Part shown: piece after piece, positions 36,724 through 49,600 of the stretch | Layout of the letters: each line of letters opens with the position of its first letter | Position numbering within the stretch: the stretch's first letter is position 1 | Assembly (NCBI RefSeq): GCF_047948215.1 | Contig: NC_134456.1 | Location: 68,040,029-68,104,028, forward strand | Length of the DNA: 64,000 bases | Direction: 5' to 3' | Source: Lycorma delicatula | Taxonomy: Eukaryota > Arthropoda > Insecta > Hemiptera > Fulgoridae | Program-made: the position numbers and the translations under genes | Notes under the pieces: generated by a model | Database searches by the model: none | Told to the model about the DNA's origin: nothing | What the model saw: only the letters and a program-made list of their open reading frames with translations

Positions 36724-37309
36724 ATGTAGTTAACATTAACTTTTAGTACTATATGATTTTTTATTAGTGTTGTTAGTAACAGAATTAAAACTTTTAATGT
36801 TGTTAAAACTTAGTGAACTTGTAATTTCCGAGAGTGTAATTGTGTACTTGAGTAATATATGCAGGCTGCATATACAACATTTTGCTAAAAGAAGGTGAAA
36901 ATTAAACACTTTTACATTTATATAACATCAGGGAAATTAAAAACGTGAACACGCAAAAAGAAATTTAAAAACATTGTCTTTACCACCATGAAAAGAACCA
37001 CTTCAAAGAGATGCATTAGCTCTCTTTTAAAGAAACCTGTTTAATTACGTAAAATACAGTGTTCGTAAGTTACTTTTCATGTATTTGACTCTGTTTAATT
37101 TAACCCGTTGTCTTTACTCTGGTTTTATGGTTTGTTCTACATATATTATGGTGAACCTAACATAAATTACTTAAAATAATCATTGATATTCCGATGGAAT
37201 ACACTTCCTTTACCAGTCCTGAGATTACGTGTATTATACTTAGCATTTCATACAAAGTAAAAATATGGAAAGGGTTTGTAAACTGTTATTACAGTTATTG
37301 TTATTTCAG

Positions 37310-37406
37310 GGATTAACGTCACGCCAAGACTGCCGGCTATGATTCCTAACGCTGCTTTTCATTACTTCCTCTTTCTCCACCGCAACTTAAATAACATGAT
37401 TCTACT
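37310..37406 (+). CDS. Probable second coding exon of the gene starting at 28735
   Basis: The acceptor 'ttgttatttcag' ends at 37309 and a strong donor 'gtaagt' begins at 37407. Of the three frames only the one demanded by the upstream phase is open; it reads (G)INVTPRLPAMIPNAAFHYF and continues LFLHRNLNNMIL. The exon is clearly less AT-rich than its flanks. If not spliced at 37407, the frame stops immediately (CTG TAA), which would give a 54-residue secreted peptide. The C-terminal half loosely resembles the first strand of a Sema domain (HF..L....N.LLVG). That is a guess and no name is warranted. I found no convincing third exon in the window. Confidence 0.55.
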
Positions 37407-37884
37407 GTAAGTTTTAATGAACATTTTTACTGAAAACCGGGCTTGAGCTTTAAGTTCACTTTTTATTGCCTACCTTGTAATAAATTATATTGATAGCAGT
37501 TATTGGAAGCTCTGCTGCCTACTAATTATTTTCTTATCGTTCATTCGTGTGATAAACAAAGCATAGTAAATTACTTTAAGAGAAGTAATGTAATTTTAAA
37601 AATTTTTGTTTAATATTTTCTTGTTTTTAAATGTGATATGTTCTTCATACTTCCTATTTTAAATGGTTGTAACTGGTTAATTTTAAAATTTTGCATTTAT
37701 GATTTTTTTCTTATTTTTAAATACGTTTTTAGAAAATATATACAAAGTTGGAAAGCAATTTAAAAGTGTTATGATAACTAAAATATATAAGCCGTGATAA
37801 CTTTTATTTAATGATTTTTTCACGATTTAATTCATCGCATATCGATGTTCATACGCGTAAATTTGGTAGGAGATCTTGTAGCTC

Positions 37885-37965
37885 ATAAATAATGCCTTAT
37901 CTGATCGGGATTCGATCCCGGGGAATTCAGAATGAAAGGCTGAGACACTTTGTCACGAAGCTATT
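37885..37965 (-). mobile_element. SINE family 2 head fragment, minus strand
   Basis: On the minus strand: 'gtgtctcagcctttcattct' then 'ccccgggatcgaatcccgat'. This lines up with 'gcgtctcggcctttcatccg...gggttcaaatcccggt' of the 30.3-kb copy and includes the B box. The body and tail are not recognisable. Confidence 0.65.
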
Positions 37966-38621
37966 GTTATTAAATAAATCTAAATTGTAGCCTTCTTAGC
38001 TAACCTTTTTATTCCCATTCTTGCCACAAAATTTATCAATCATGGATAACAAATAATTTTTCATGTAATCAGATCAATGCCGATATAATTTAGTAAGTTA
38101 GTAGTATAAATAAACGGACTGGGCTCTGTGAGTAGTGATTTCCTCCTAATTCAGTTCCTAATGGTATCTGCTGAAATCTTTAAACATATGAAATATTTTA
38201 ACATTTGTCGAATATTTCCGCTCCCATCAGATTACGATTGTAACTCATTCAATGAATCATAATGGTGTAGTAGAAAATTGTTACCTTGTTGTTTAAAGGT
38301 TGAGGAAAATTAGAAAAAAATTATGTATACAATTTGGAGAAAAAAGTACAAAAGTAATTGTTATTCTTTAAGGGGGTTTTTTTTTTAAAGAAGTTGCAGT
38401 AAAAAAATCAATTATAAACATTAAAAAAAAAATTTTTTTTAATTTCTTGAATTTAATTTCTAAATAATTTCTGCTGTATTTATTATTTTTAATTATAAGT
38501 ATTACATAACTAACCATGCAATTTATTTTGTCTATAAAAATTAAAATTACTTTTTAAACTTTAAATTTAAAAATGAAAAGATTATATTTTTAAATTAAAT
38601 ACTACGTTAAAAAAAATGACT

Positions 38622-39665
38622 CGTACTGAATCGTTTACGCGTTTCACAACCTTGCAGTTTGGATCAAGACTGCTTCCAGAAAAAAATAAAAATAATTATT
38701 GTGAATTTTTCTAGTTGACTTTTTATTCTAACTCTTAGATAATTGACTATTAAATTATTTTTTTTTTGTTTTTGGGAAATTAAAAAAAGAATCATTTGTT
38801 AATTTTAAATTTTCTACAGACATAATAAGTTACTAACCACTGATAGTACTATAATATAAAACCAAGCTTAATTTTACGTAAATCTTTAAGGTATTTTAAT
38901 AAAGGATACAAAAATAGGTTCTTTAAAATGAGAATAAATTAAATATTTATATGATAGTGAATGGATATTTATACGTTCTAGTATACTGAATGAGAGAAAA
39001 ATTTCTATTCATGGAAAACTGTCTTAATAGATTAGTAATAGAAGTGATTCGATGTAGGAAAATGAATAGGTGGAACAGGTAAATTGAGGAATGACTATCG
39101 CGTAATAAAGGATTAAAAGAGATCCTTTGTTTAACCTAAAATTAAATATTACATAATGAAATTATTACCCACAGGTCTATCTTCTAACAATAAACTTTAT
39201 TTAATCTTTAAGTAATGTCCATTTTTTTAAATATTTCTAAATAAAAATTCAGCATTCTGTTTTAATTGTCTTTATATTTTCTTAGCGAAAAATATCTTAG
39301 GATTCGAAAATTCTTTTAATAATAATATTATTAATATGACTGAAGACTCGTCCGTTAGGTAAGCGTGAATAAGTTAATATTTTCCTTCAGTTTTATTCTC
39401 TACAAGTAGATATGATATTTATGGTCATAATCACAGATTTACTTACCAGGATTTTAGCTCAAGGCTTGCCTGAAATTTTGAAAAACTAAGCCAGTGCGAT
39501 TAAAAGTTACAAAATTAAAATCAATTTAAAAACAATAAAACATTTTATACTGAATCATTTTGCAGATTATGCTTTTCACACCTCTGTTGTCTGGATCAAG
39601 ACTCTTTCCAGAAAAAAAATAATAACATTGTGAATTTTTCAAGTTGGATTTTTTGTTCTGTTTCT
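38622..39665. repeat. Pair of diverged direct repeats
   Basis: Copies at 38622-38735 and 39548-39665 share 'tactgaatc.ttt', 'tctggatcaagact.tttcc' (first copy 'tttggatcaagactgcttcc') and 'ttgtgaatttttc.agttg'. They look like two old copies of one dispersed repeat. Confidence 0.6.
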
Positions 39666-42332
39666 TTTATTATTTTTCATTCAATATTTAAAATTTTTAT
39701 ATTTTTAGATATTTCTAAATTCTTTTATATTTTAGGTGTTTTAAAAATTTCCTTTTTGTTCATTTCAGAAATGAAATGATGCTAAATCAAATTCAAAAAC
39801 TGTTTGCTATGTAGGCTTAAGCTTTATTTAATAGAAAGTAACTATATAACAAGATTTTTTTATTACAAATAACACATTCACGTGCGAAAAAATATTCCAC
39901 TTAATGGTAGAATTATACCAAAGCTCAGTTTTTATCTAAAGATGAAACCACGAGAATTTAAAATTCACTATATATATTTCGCATCTAAAAACGGAGATTT
40001 ATGAAAGTAACTAATTGTTAAAATTGTTTTTTAATGTTTAGATTATTTAAACATTGAAAGAACACTATAACATATTAATATAATTGCATGTAGATTACAA
40101 AAGTAAAATTTTACTTAAACATTTTAATCATAAAATACTACAAAATAATATTTCTAAATTAATGTAGTGCATGAATAAACAAAAAGATAATAATTTATTT
40201 AATAAAAATTTAAATAATTATTTTATATTTATTTATTTCATATTTATTGGGATAGAAAAATTAAAAAATTAAGGAGCAGTACTGCTGCTACAGAACGATT
40301 AATTTGCCTCATAATTCAATGCAGTAAGTACCTGGTATAAGTTTGTAAAACATTTTTCAATTATTGTCATATTTTCATTTAATACGTTCAGCATTGAACT
40401 TATTAATATTTTAGTGATTAGAGGATCAGCAATTCCTTTATGTATTTCTTATTTAATATAGTTTAAATTTTTAACCACATAAAACGCATAGGAATTGTTA
40501 TTATGAAAGCTTTAGTGCGTGCTCTAAACAAATTAACTCTAATCTGCTAATTTGTTTTTTTAAATTTTTGTTACCTTCTATAAACGAAAAAGAATTTTAT
40601 AAAAAAACGAACTATTAATATATTTCCTTGATATTGATTTAGTCTCTATCTAAAACAAATAATTTTTATTACAATTTCAAAAAAAAGTAAATAACAAAAG
40701 TTATTTTGAAAATAAGTGAAAAGTAAATACCCAACTGCGAACTTGTTATAGATAAAAAATATAGAATTTATGCCTCAGCAGGAAGAGCAGCTTGTATTAT
40801 AAATACAAGAAATTTTATAATATTGTTATAATAGTAATTGTGAACGCTAAATTTGATTTCATGTCGACGTGAAAAAATGGAACTTTTTGGTAATGGAAGG
40901 AGGAATTTTATCACCTGCAAAATTTTACAAAAAAAATTACTATTGATTCATTATTTATTTCCAAACGAGGTAAGTCTAACGAAAACATGGATTTTGATCT
41001 TATTGCAGATGAAACCTTTACCCTTCATCGACGAATTTTGAAGCCGTTTTCACAGACAATCACACCAGCGTTGTGTTTTTAATTATCTTTCAGCCAGAAC
41101 ATAGAAGATCTTGGTGTAGGTTTGGTTTGATGCTTGGTTTCAAGATTTTCACAAGGCTATAATTATGTCACCAGTAAATCTTCAATATACTGTTTTAACT
41201 GCATCTTTTTTACATAATTGCTTAATCAGAAAAAGTGTTAAAGAATGGTTTTGACAATGACAATTTAAGGATAAAATAAATATTACAAAATAGTACTTGG
41301 AGGGAGTACATGCTAGTTTTAACTCTGTTACGTGCTTCTGATATTTAAATGTTTTAAAGTAAGCAAAACGAAACAGAAATCGATATGCCTGCCACTTATT
41401 TTAACGATAGTGGTAAAGTACTGTGCAAAATGGATTGCTGAATACAGGAAAATTCTAATTATTGTTTTTTAACAAATTATTTATCAAATAATACTACATA
41501 TGGGAAACAACGTTTTCTATTTAAAAGTAAATTATTTTAATATTGTCTATGATAAAATCAATAATTTTTACTCGAATAAAATCAAAATATTTACTCGAGG
41601 AGTGTTTTCATCTTTTTTTCTGGATTCCATGGTTGTTTGGAACATGTTTCCAGCCCATTTCTTTCACCTTCATCGTCATTTGAGGTTCAAATATTGTTAA
41701 TGATATTATCCGTAGATTCCAAATGATCTTAAATAATACATACATTTGTAAATAATAATACTATAACGACGTTTCACTAAAATTCCTTCTTTTTTTCACT
41801 TTTGTTGATTTTTCCTTTAAGGTCTTTCTCTCAAAAGACAGTATTAAACTAGATATCATTTTTAAATTAGCGTAATTACAGTTTTTTTATTACATTTACT
41901 GAAAACTCTAATTAATGCGTTACATGCTTCGTATTTAAATTTTTTGTTAGCCTATTCTTTCATATTCATATCCCGTGACGACGATGTTGAGGTAAACCTC
42001 GATAAGATCATCAATGAATTCTTTTTTAATTTATATTTTACTTAATTCTTTTTTTTTTATTAAAAAAATATATTTTTTTATAAAAATAATAAAACTTATC
42101 ACGAAATACAAAAACTAAAAAAATTGTTGACAAAAACAGTCCCACGGCTGCTATCAGCTGTATGAGTATAATTGATTAATTCGTACCAAATCACACTCCA
42201 AATGACTCGTCGTTCGACATAAACATACGTATTATATCGTATATTTGAATCTCCGTGAACTTACTCGGAGGGAAATCTGATTACCTGTTCATATGTATAA
42301 AATCTGTACATTCAGTACCAACATTTTGTCGG

Positions 42333-42900
42333 TCCTGCTTTAAAGCAGGATTCGAACATTTCACATATTCATTAATAAAAAATATTTTTTTTACTTCCTT
42401 GTACAAAGTAAAGGAAGTATCGTAGTCGCGAAATATATATATATATATATATATACATACAATTTTTTCAGTGTAGTCACTGATCACGTTTCACATAATC
42501 ATTCATAAAAAATAGAATTCTTTGTACGAAGTAAAGGAAGATGTATTGTGATCGCGAAAAATTTCGGTTTTCAGATTTCAACGGAAATATTAATTTTTAT
42601 CATCCCTGAATTCATTTTGACTAGTTTCTGCGTGACGTCTGTGTGTACATATATATATCTCGCATAACTCAAAAACGATTAACCGTAGGATGTTCAAATT
42701 TTGGATTTAGGGCTGCTATAACATCTAGTTGTGCACCTTCCATTTTGATTAAATCGACTTGACCAAAAATGTTCAAAAAAGCCCAAAATCCAAATTCTTT
42801 GGATTTTGTATTTTTTCTTAACTGCAGTAATAAGCTTTCATTGAGAACTTTTCAACTATCATAAGTGGTACTTTTTTTCATTGGTTCCAGATTTATAATC
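42333..42900. repeat. Dispersed repeat of unknown type, partly duplicated
   Basis: Starts with a perfect 18-bp palindrome 'tcctgctttaaagcagga' (42333-42350). A ~85-bp segment ('atttcacatattcattaataaaa'-like start, through 'aagtaaaggaagtatcgtag') occurs at 42352-42436 and again at 42487-42570 with (AT)n between (42436-42457). The second copy continues in moderately complex sequence ('atctcgcataactcaaaaac', 'gttgtgcaccttccattttg') to about 42900. I believe I have met similar sequence as a dispersed insect repeat, but I cannot verify this. No protein coding is seen. Confidence 0.6.
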
Positions 42901-45900
42901 CAATAAAATTTTAATTAATAAAAAATTTTGATTTAACAGGGAGAAGGTACATCCGTTCGAATTCGACTTCATTTCCTTTTTTTAACTTATTTTTTAATTT
43001 AAATATATTTGATTTATTAATAATTATTAATCTGCGATTGTAAAAAAAATGTTTACAGTAAATAATAATTCAGTAATAATGACAAAAAATAAAATATGAA
43101 TAAAAATCAGAAGTTATTAGTGAAATAAAATTTTGTGTACTTTTAAAAATGTGTATATGCAATTTAATAGGCGTACAAGCAATTCATATGGTGTCCACAT
43201 CAGATTTTTTATGTAAAGTAAAAGTAATTATTTTTAAATATAATTGCTTTACGTTGGTAAAGAAAAACACAGATGTAAGTTTAATTACATTGTTCATTAG
43301 TAAATAAAATACAATTTATTTAGGAAGTTATTTTGAAATTACATCTGAAAATATTGTATATGAAATAATTAATATCTACTGTTAATTGTTACTTGATGAA
43401 CATTTTAATTACGTGCCGATAGCTACAGTTCCGGCAGTTATTTTTTGAAATAATACAGTTATTTTTCTAGGACAACGAGAGAAATAAAATTCATTTCTAA
43501 TATGTAAATTTTTATTTTGTTCTAAAAAACTGTACTGTACAAATGAATTGTGTAGTAGAAATTTAAGCAATTGCTTTTAGGTATTAAAGGCTATCATGTC
43601 AACAATTTGCTGTACCAGTTTAATTTTAATGGTATTATTCACTTAGTTCTCTCTTTGGGACAGAATTTATTTTTAGTATAATCGACAATAATTATTTTCT
43701 GTCTAATGCAGGGCATATCATGGTAACACATTTTCCTTTAGAAAGAAACAAAAAACTGTCTATGGCTCTTAAGCTAATAAAGTTTCGAATATTTCACTAC
43801 TAAAAAATAAATCTTATTACTATGTAACACATTTTAAAATAATTCATTAAAAACCTAATATATAAACTTTTAAAAATTCATAAAACAGGCGTTACGTTGT
43901 TTTTACCACAAATTTATATTAATCTGTCAATTACAAAAGAAAAATAAATATGTTTACAAATATGTATAATTAAAAATTAAAAATGTATAAAACGAAACAT
44001 AAACTTTTTATTTTATTATTAAATATGATTATGCAATTCATAAACGTATTGTTTAAAAAAAAACTTTTATAATTTTCTGGCTGTTATTTTACATTTATGC
44101 GGTAAACATTTATCGAATTATTTAAAATTTAATAAAAGTTTTGTTTTTTTGAAAATTTTTTTATTACGTAGAATTAATACGTTAAAACCAATAACATGAG
44201 AATAGAAAATAAAAATAAAAATAAAATAATTTTAAATATTGTTTACAAAGTTTTAGATTAAAAAATTAATCAATAAATTCCAAAATGTAACCTACATTCA
44301 AACAAACAAATGGATATAGAAATGAGGTAATTCACTTTTTGACATTTTTACGGCCAATACAATACTCTATTTTTTCTGGAAGTATACTATAAATAAGAAT
44401 AATTTTCTACCTTAAAAAGAAAAATTAAGGATTCTTTCAGACTCGATTATTCACGCAGTAAGTTCAAGTAGTCCGTACATGGCATATACTCTAAATTAGC
44501 TTCAATTTAAAACAGTGGAAATATAAACAAATTTACGGAATTTCTCATAAGATTATTAGTTAAAATATTATTTTAGCGATTTTTGTGCATTAATATCGCG
44601 TTTAAAAATTATGGATTATACTTTATTAAGAAAATTATTCCGTTTCATAACACGTAAAACTTATGAGATCAAAAAAAATTATTCTTTGTTCAAATGCTTT
44701 TCCATCCTTACGGGTTTCGGTAATGGACCGTTTTTATTAGTCTTTAATAATTTCATTTAACTTAATTAAAAATTTAAGTGGCATAAAAATTAATTAAGTT
44801 ATACTATTTTAACTAATTAAATTACTTCGCTCAATTAAATACAATTTTACAAAATATTCTAACAAGAGATTAAAAAATATAACTCGGTTATTCAGAAAAT
44901 AAGAAAAATATTACTTTTCATTAATTTTTTTAAACAATTCTGAATAATTGGTATTAAATGGTTGAATTTGTAATCCGAAGTTAATTAGTATGAATTCTAC
45001 TTAACTTTTCCCCCTTACAGATGACTCTATATCTATCTAACTTCGATCAGTGCGTACTTTCTTTTTACTAAAATTAAAAGCATAACGATTTTTCAAGGGA
45101 TCGCGAACAGTATATTTCTACTAATAAAATAATTTTTTTCAGTGACCGCGTTGTAGAAAAAGTTTTTAATTTAAGGGTTGTAAAATTATAAAATGTGATC
45201 AGAAATTATAATAATGTTTCGTCACAGAAATTTTTAAAAAACGATTTTCTTATTTTATTATATTTCATAAACATATTTATCTTAAAAGGACATCCAGTGA
45301 GTTTTTCCTATACATATCCTAACCGAAAAAACACATAATTTTAAGGATTATCATTTGGTCTCATGTATGGTAATTTACACTTAACTCTATATTTATAATA
45401 ATACTTCCTTTAAAAAAAAACAGAAATTAATTTAAAAAAAAAAAAAAATCTACTTCTTTTAAAGAAGGTAACAGAACTATTTTACTGTCAAATTATATTG
45501 CGATATACTTCACTAGAAGGTCAGCGGTTTTATATATTACCTATCGATTTTAAAGATTCTTCAAAGAATTCATTTCAAATTCACTCAAAATATTCTCCAT
45601 CACAATAGCAATATGACTTTCTTGATGAGCGTTTTAAAGAATAATAACTAAATAAACGTGATTTTCTTCATCTACTTTCGTAAAGCGTACTTACATTTAG
45701 TTTAAAGATTTTTCAGTTAACTTTTTCAAAATTAATTTATTTTTTTTTATTTTACTTACAAAGGTTAATAATTTTTATAATTTTTTTTCTTATTATATTG
45801 GTTTATTAATATTCAATAAAACTACTTTTTTTTAGGTATGTTTTTTTTTTATTTTCTGACACTGGAGGGTTAGTGTTGGTGCAGTACTTTTTTATAAATG

Positions 45901-46079
45901 GAATAGTACATTCATGCAATCTCGATGTAATTATTTATTTAATTTATGTAATATTAGGTTACAGAGTAACACAGCATAGAGTTATGAAGTCAACAGTACT
46001 CTGCAGAGATGCCAAGGCATCAAAGTCTGGAGTGTAAATTTAAATATATCGGTAAATATGTAGTTTTGAACATACACAG
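42901..46079. other. AT-rich stretch, nothing recognised
   Basis: Very AT-rich throughout, with A/T homopolymer runs. No exon-like islands that fit the required splice phase, no transposon ends. Confidence 0.5.
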
Positions 46080-46190
46080 GCCGACTATTCCTGAGGCATG
46101 TGGCTAATGTAACCCCAAATGCCAGAGAACACCGGTATCCACGATTTAATATCCAAATCCGAATAAAAGCAACTACCTTTCTCAACGCAA
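46080..46190 (-). mobile_element. Old, diverged SINE family 1 copy, minus strand
   Basis: 'ttcctgaggcatgtggctaa', 'gagaacaccggtatccacga' and 'atatccaaatccg' match, with scattered changes, the corresponding minus-strand parts of the SINE at 59589-59876. Head and tail are not recognisable. Confidence 0.65.
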
Positions 46191-47440
46191 AACAGGAGAA
46201 TTCCGCTTCAAAAGAAACTTTTTTTTTAGGTTTGAAGAACAATAACTTTGTAAAATGATTAAAAATGCGTAAATTTTATTACAAAAACTTGTAGAGAATT
46301 AAATTCTGGGAAAACTGATGTAATAAAATCATAAAAAAAACAAAAATAAAATTAACTTTTATTATTAAAAACAAAACTGAGTAAAATTTAACAGAAAAAC
46401 GTTATGAATTTGTGGAAATTAAAAACAGCTGTTTTTAGTACAATAAATTTAGTCCTTTGAGAAATTAAAGTACTTCTAATTTGGATTTTAAAAAATATTC
46501 ATTCTGGTATATAAGGTATTAATTTATAATAAATCTTCGAAAATTCCACCGTTGACATTGATGCACTTATTTGACATTACGGATAAAATTAGGTTTATTT
46601 AGTAGTCATTTAACATTATTGTACTTCAAACCTAAAAGAAAAGTATTTTTTATCACTAAATTGTTTTGTTTTACGTTGGATATCAAAATCGTTGAACACT
46701 ACGGGAGATGCAGTTCTAGGGCCTGTTTTTTTTCGATTTTTCAGCTCATATAACATACGAAACCATCAGGTTTACTGTCTTATATAAAATCTTTAAAATT
46801 TCATGATTACCTCATTTCACCGTGAATTGAAATCGGGGGGGGGGAAATTTTTCGCTAGCCGTAACTCAATAAGAAAGCACTGTTGGACATAGTTTGTATG
46901 AACTTATTTCCTTACTTCAAACTCTAGAATCAGTACCCAAGTTATTTCCCTTTCCTCCTGAATCAATCTGTATAAAAAAAATTCAATCATCATTATTATT
47001 CAATTTTTTTTCAGAATGACTGTGATCCAACGAGTAGAAAAATCGGGTTATTTTCCCTTAAATCCGTAAATATCTTTCACATATAAAAAACATATCCTCG
47101 TATTTCTGAAAAGTAATTTGCTAATAAAAGTCTAAGAAATGTTGATCTATAGTTTAAAGTGTTAAGGTAGAATTCTGATAAGAAGTTGTTTTCAAAAGGA
47201 TTAGGAAATAACTGTTATGAAGCGAATATTTATTGGGCATTACTTTAGAAATTAATTAGAATCCCATTAAAATACTGTTTAAGTATGTCTTATTGGAAAT
47301 ATTTTAACTTCTTTGCCTTTTCTTGAATTGCTTTACTTTATTTCTAAACCACCACATTAATTATTTAGCTCCACCAACAATCAAATCCTATGCAGTGCTA
47401 ATTCAGTTTAAAAAAATTCTTATAATGAGCTAAGATACGT
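46191..47440. other. AT-rich stretch with G9 run
   Basis: A moderately complex patch (46530-46960) includes a G9 run at about 46837-46845 and 'cgctagccgtaactcaataa'. It may be an old transposon, but no protein was recognised. Confidence 0.4.
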
Positions 47441-47469
47441 CTTGAATAATTCTCGTGACATTTCCCTCG

Positions 47470-48299
47470 GAAATGATAATATCAGACACAGTATGTTAAC
47501 ACACCTCCCACCAGATAGTGCACTACGACAACTTCTGTTTATCTATAGTAGGGTATTCTCTGATCAGGTGTTTACAAATTCTTAGTCAGAGGCACTAGTA
47601 ACCCCCGTACTGAAAGCTAGTAAGGATAAATCATGCCCGGAAAGTTACCGTTCTATATCCTTGACCAGTGCCCTGTGGAAGGTGTTGGAACGAATGATAA
47701 ACCTTCGTCTAGTGTGTTACCTTTAGAGAAACGCCCTGATTACCCCCAGAAGAATGCGGTTTCCGCCAGGGCACATCGTCTATTGATCACATAGTTGCCC
47801 AGGAAGCTGCTATTCAAAAATCCTTTTTACTTCGCCAATGGCTGATTGCTGTAGTTTTGATTTGAGAAAGGCGTACGACACGGCATGAAGGAGAGGGGTC
47901 CTAAATATACTTCGATTGTAATGTAGAAAATAATCTCTTCGCATTCGTCAGGGCTTTCCTCAGCAGTCCTTCAGTGGATATCCAGTAGGTCCTTCCGAGT
48001 TCGAGTTGGAACGACGGTTATCTGAAAATTTCACGCTGGAAAACGGAGTATCCCAGGGAGAAGTCCTTTGGGTTACTTTGTTTGCCTTAGCCATAAATAG
48101 TATGGCAAACTGTATCCGAAAACCCGTTATATGTTCTTTATTTGTAGATGATTTTTCAATTTATGTAGCATGTAGAACGTTAGCTACAGGTGGGAGGCTG
48201 CTTCAAAACACAATAATTCTCTTACAGTCGTCTTGTAAATCTACAGTTTTACCTTTTCCCCGGAAAAAACCAATTGCATTTACTTTTGCTCTGGTCTGA
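47470..48299 (+). pseudogene. LINE reverse transcriptase domain, broken
   Basis: 'LTHLPPDSALRQLL.IYSRVFSDQVFTNS' and 'PVLKASKDKSCPESYRSISLTSALWKVLERMINLRLV' (47610-47715) match the RT start (VPVLKPGK....SYRPISLLS...KVLERMV..RL). 'DLRKAYDTA' (about 47860-47887) holds the first palm Asp. 'ENGVSQGEVLWVTLFALAINSM' matches the GVPQGS..SP.LF motif. 'VICSLFVDDFSIYV' (about 48125-48170) holds the catalytic FVDD (usually YADD). The active-site Asp pair survives although the ORF does not. Confidence 0.87.
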
Positions 48300-48734
48300 T
48301 CCCGGCTGCTTAGCTTATTCGTTGGCACGGGCCACCGCGCTGAAGATACTCGATGTAGTCCATCATTCATTCATCTGTGTTGCCACGGGCACCTTTTGCT
48401 GAAGTCCCGTAGTACGTCTGCTGGTGGATAGTGGTGAATCATCTATTTGGAATAGGCGGAAGCAGATTATGTGCTCCTATGTGGCTCGGATTAAGGCGCA
48501 ACCAACTCATCCAGCCTTTGTTGTAGTTCATGGCTTCAGAGCACAGAGCCTTTTCTTCTCTAGGTATACGATTGACTCCAGTCCTTACTGTTGCTCCATC
48601 TTATTACCCATCTTGGCGGCCTTCTCTCATTAATTACTGCTTTGATCTGTGTCAGTATAATAAAAAGAACACAAATCCGGTTTTTTTTGCGGAACCAATT
48701 TTATGATATTAGAAATAGCTTGATTCCGGATGCT

Positions 48735-49553
48735 ACGGTTGATACGGGTGGCTCAAAAATCGATGATTTTGTTGGGTGTGCTTTTGTGGTTGACAATAGA
48801 TGTTACATATTTGGCTTCCCCAGCATTTTCGTTGCGGAGCTTTTTGCCGTTATTAAGGCCTTCCTTAAGTATAATTAACCCAACATTTCGACATGTACTT
48901 GTTTGCTCGGATTCCATAAGTGCATTACAGGCGATTAGTGACTTATACTCCAGACACCTTGTTGTATGTGGGATTCAGTCTGCTATTTTGCAGATAACCA
49001 GACGTAATACAACAGTGTGAGCTTCTGCAGGACCCAGCCGTATAGAAGTTTCTTGAAATGAGCGCGCATACAGCGCGGCAAAGGAGGCTTGTTTACAGCC
49101 TATTTTTACCGATTGCGTTGCATCTAATGATCTTGTCTGTTTCCTGAAGAGGGTAGTTCATGATGACTGACAAAGTGAATGGGATGCTACCATGAAATTA
49201 AGAACACCGTATCACCATGGAGCTCCTCATGCAGAAATAATCGTAGAGAAGAGATTATTATCTGCTGTTTACGAATAGAGCACACTAGGCTCACTCATGG
49301 ATATCTGATGACGCAAGCAGATGCACCCCCTTTTGCTCGCTGCGACTACCAACTAACAATGCACCGCGTCCTTGTGGATTGTAGCTGTTATGCGGCATTA
49401 CGTCACAAGTTTAACCTAGGGGCTAACATACAAACAATTTTTGGGGCTAATAAAACGAATTTATCTTGCGTTTTGCGATTTCTTGATGCTGACCATTTAT
49501 ATTCGAAAATTTATATTATTGTGTTTAAGCTATTTATATGCCATTTTCCGTAA
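48735..49553 (+). pseudogene. LINE RNase H domain and C-terminal zinc-knuckle region, broken
   Basis: 'GGSKIDDFVGCAFVVDNRCYIFGFPS' (the usual DGSK is changed to GGSK, losing the first catalytic Asp), 'IFVAELFAVIKAFLKY' (Glu kept) and 'HVLVCSDSISALQAISD' (Asp kept) are the RNase H motifs, in two frames. Then 'CLRIEHTRLTHGYLMTQADAPPFARC' and 'MHRVLVDCSCYAALR' (49269-49410) match the I-group C-terminus (R.GHTRLTH..L......P.C..C....T..H.L..C..Y...R). RNase H in such elements removes RNA after first-strand synthesis. Confidence 0.85.
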
Positions 49554-49600
49554 GGCGGATGGTGGTTTTATTGTTTTATTTTTTCATATTAAGGTATACG

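Larger units (their letters stand above)
28799..37309 (+). other. Probable first intron (8.5 kb)
   Basis: Bounded by 'gtacgc' at 28799 and 'ttgttatttcag' ending at 37309, if the two exons belong together. It is AT-rich and holds SINE copies at 30261-30424 and 33378-33440, an unexplained GC-richer 200 bp at 33530-33730, and (TA)n at 36691-36721. The other open frames inside it (for example 30840-31076, 32810-33049, 34729-34947, 35822-36234) show no family resemblance and are judged chance. Large first introns are common in insect developmental and receptor genes. Confidence 0.5.
37407..42332. other. AT-rich stretch, probably intron, with a SINE head and a diverged direct repeat
   Basis: Contains a SINE head at 37885-37965 and a direct-repeat pair at 38622-38735 and 39548-39665. 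Otherwise there are only chance frames, e.g. 40853-41041 and 41500-41700, with no recognisable domain. Confidence 0.5.
47440..49600 (+). mobile_element. I/R1-group LINE relic: RT, RNase H and C-terminal knuckle region
   Basis: A block of higher complexity and GC carries, in several frames and in correct order, an ORF2 of a LINE with an RNase H domain: pre-RT segment (47470-47600), RT (47600-48300), RNase H (48735-49020), C-terminal Cys/His region (49250-49550). Stops and frameshifts are numerous. No clear 5' or 3' end or TSD was seen, so limits are approximate. Confidence 0.85.

Noticed and set aside
45017..45070. Good-looking acceptor 'cttttcccccttacag' before ATGACTC
   Set aside because: In the phase required by the 37406 donor the frame is A|TGA, an immediate stop.
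45876..45960. Possible third exon: 'gggttag' followed by a frame reading VGAVLFYKWNS, in the phase needed after 37406
   Set aside because: No polypyrimidine tract at the acceptor and no Sema-like continuation. The surrounding AT-rich sequence gives such frames by chance.
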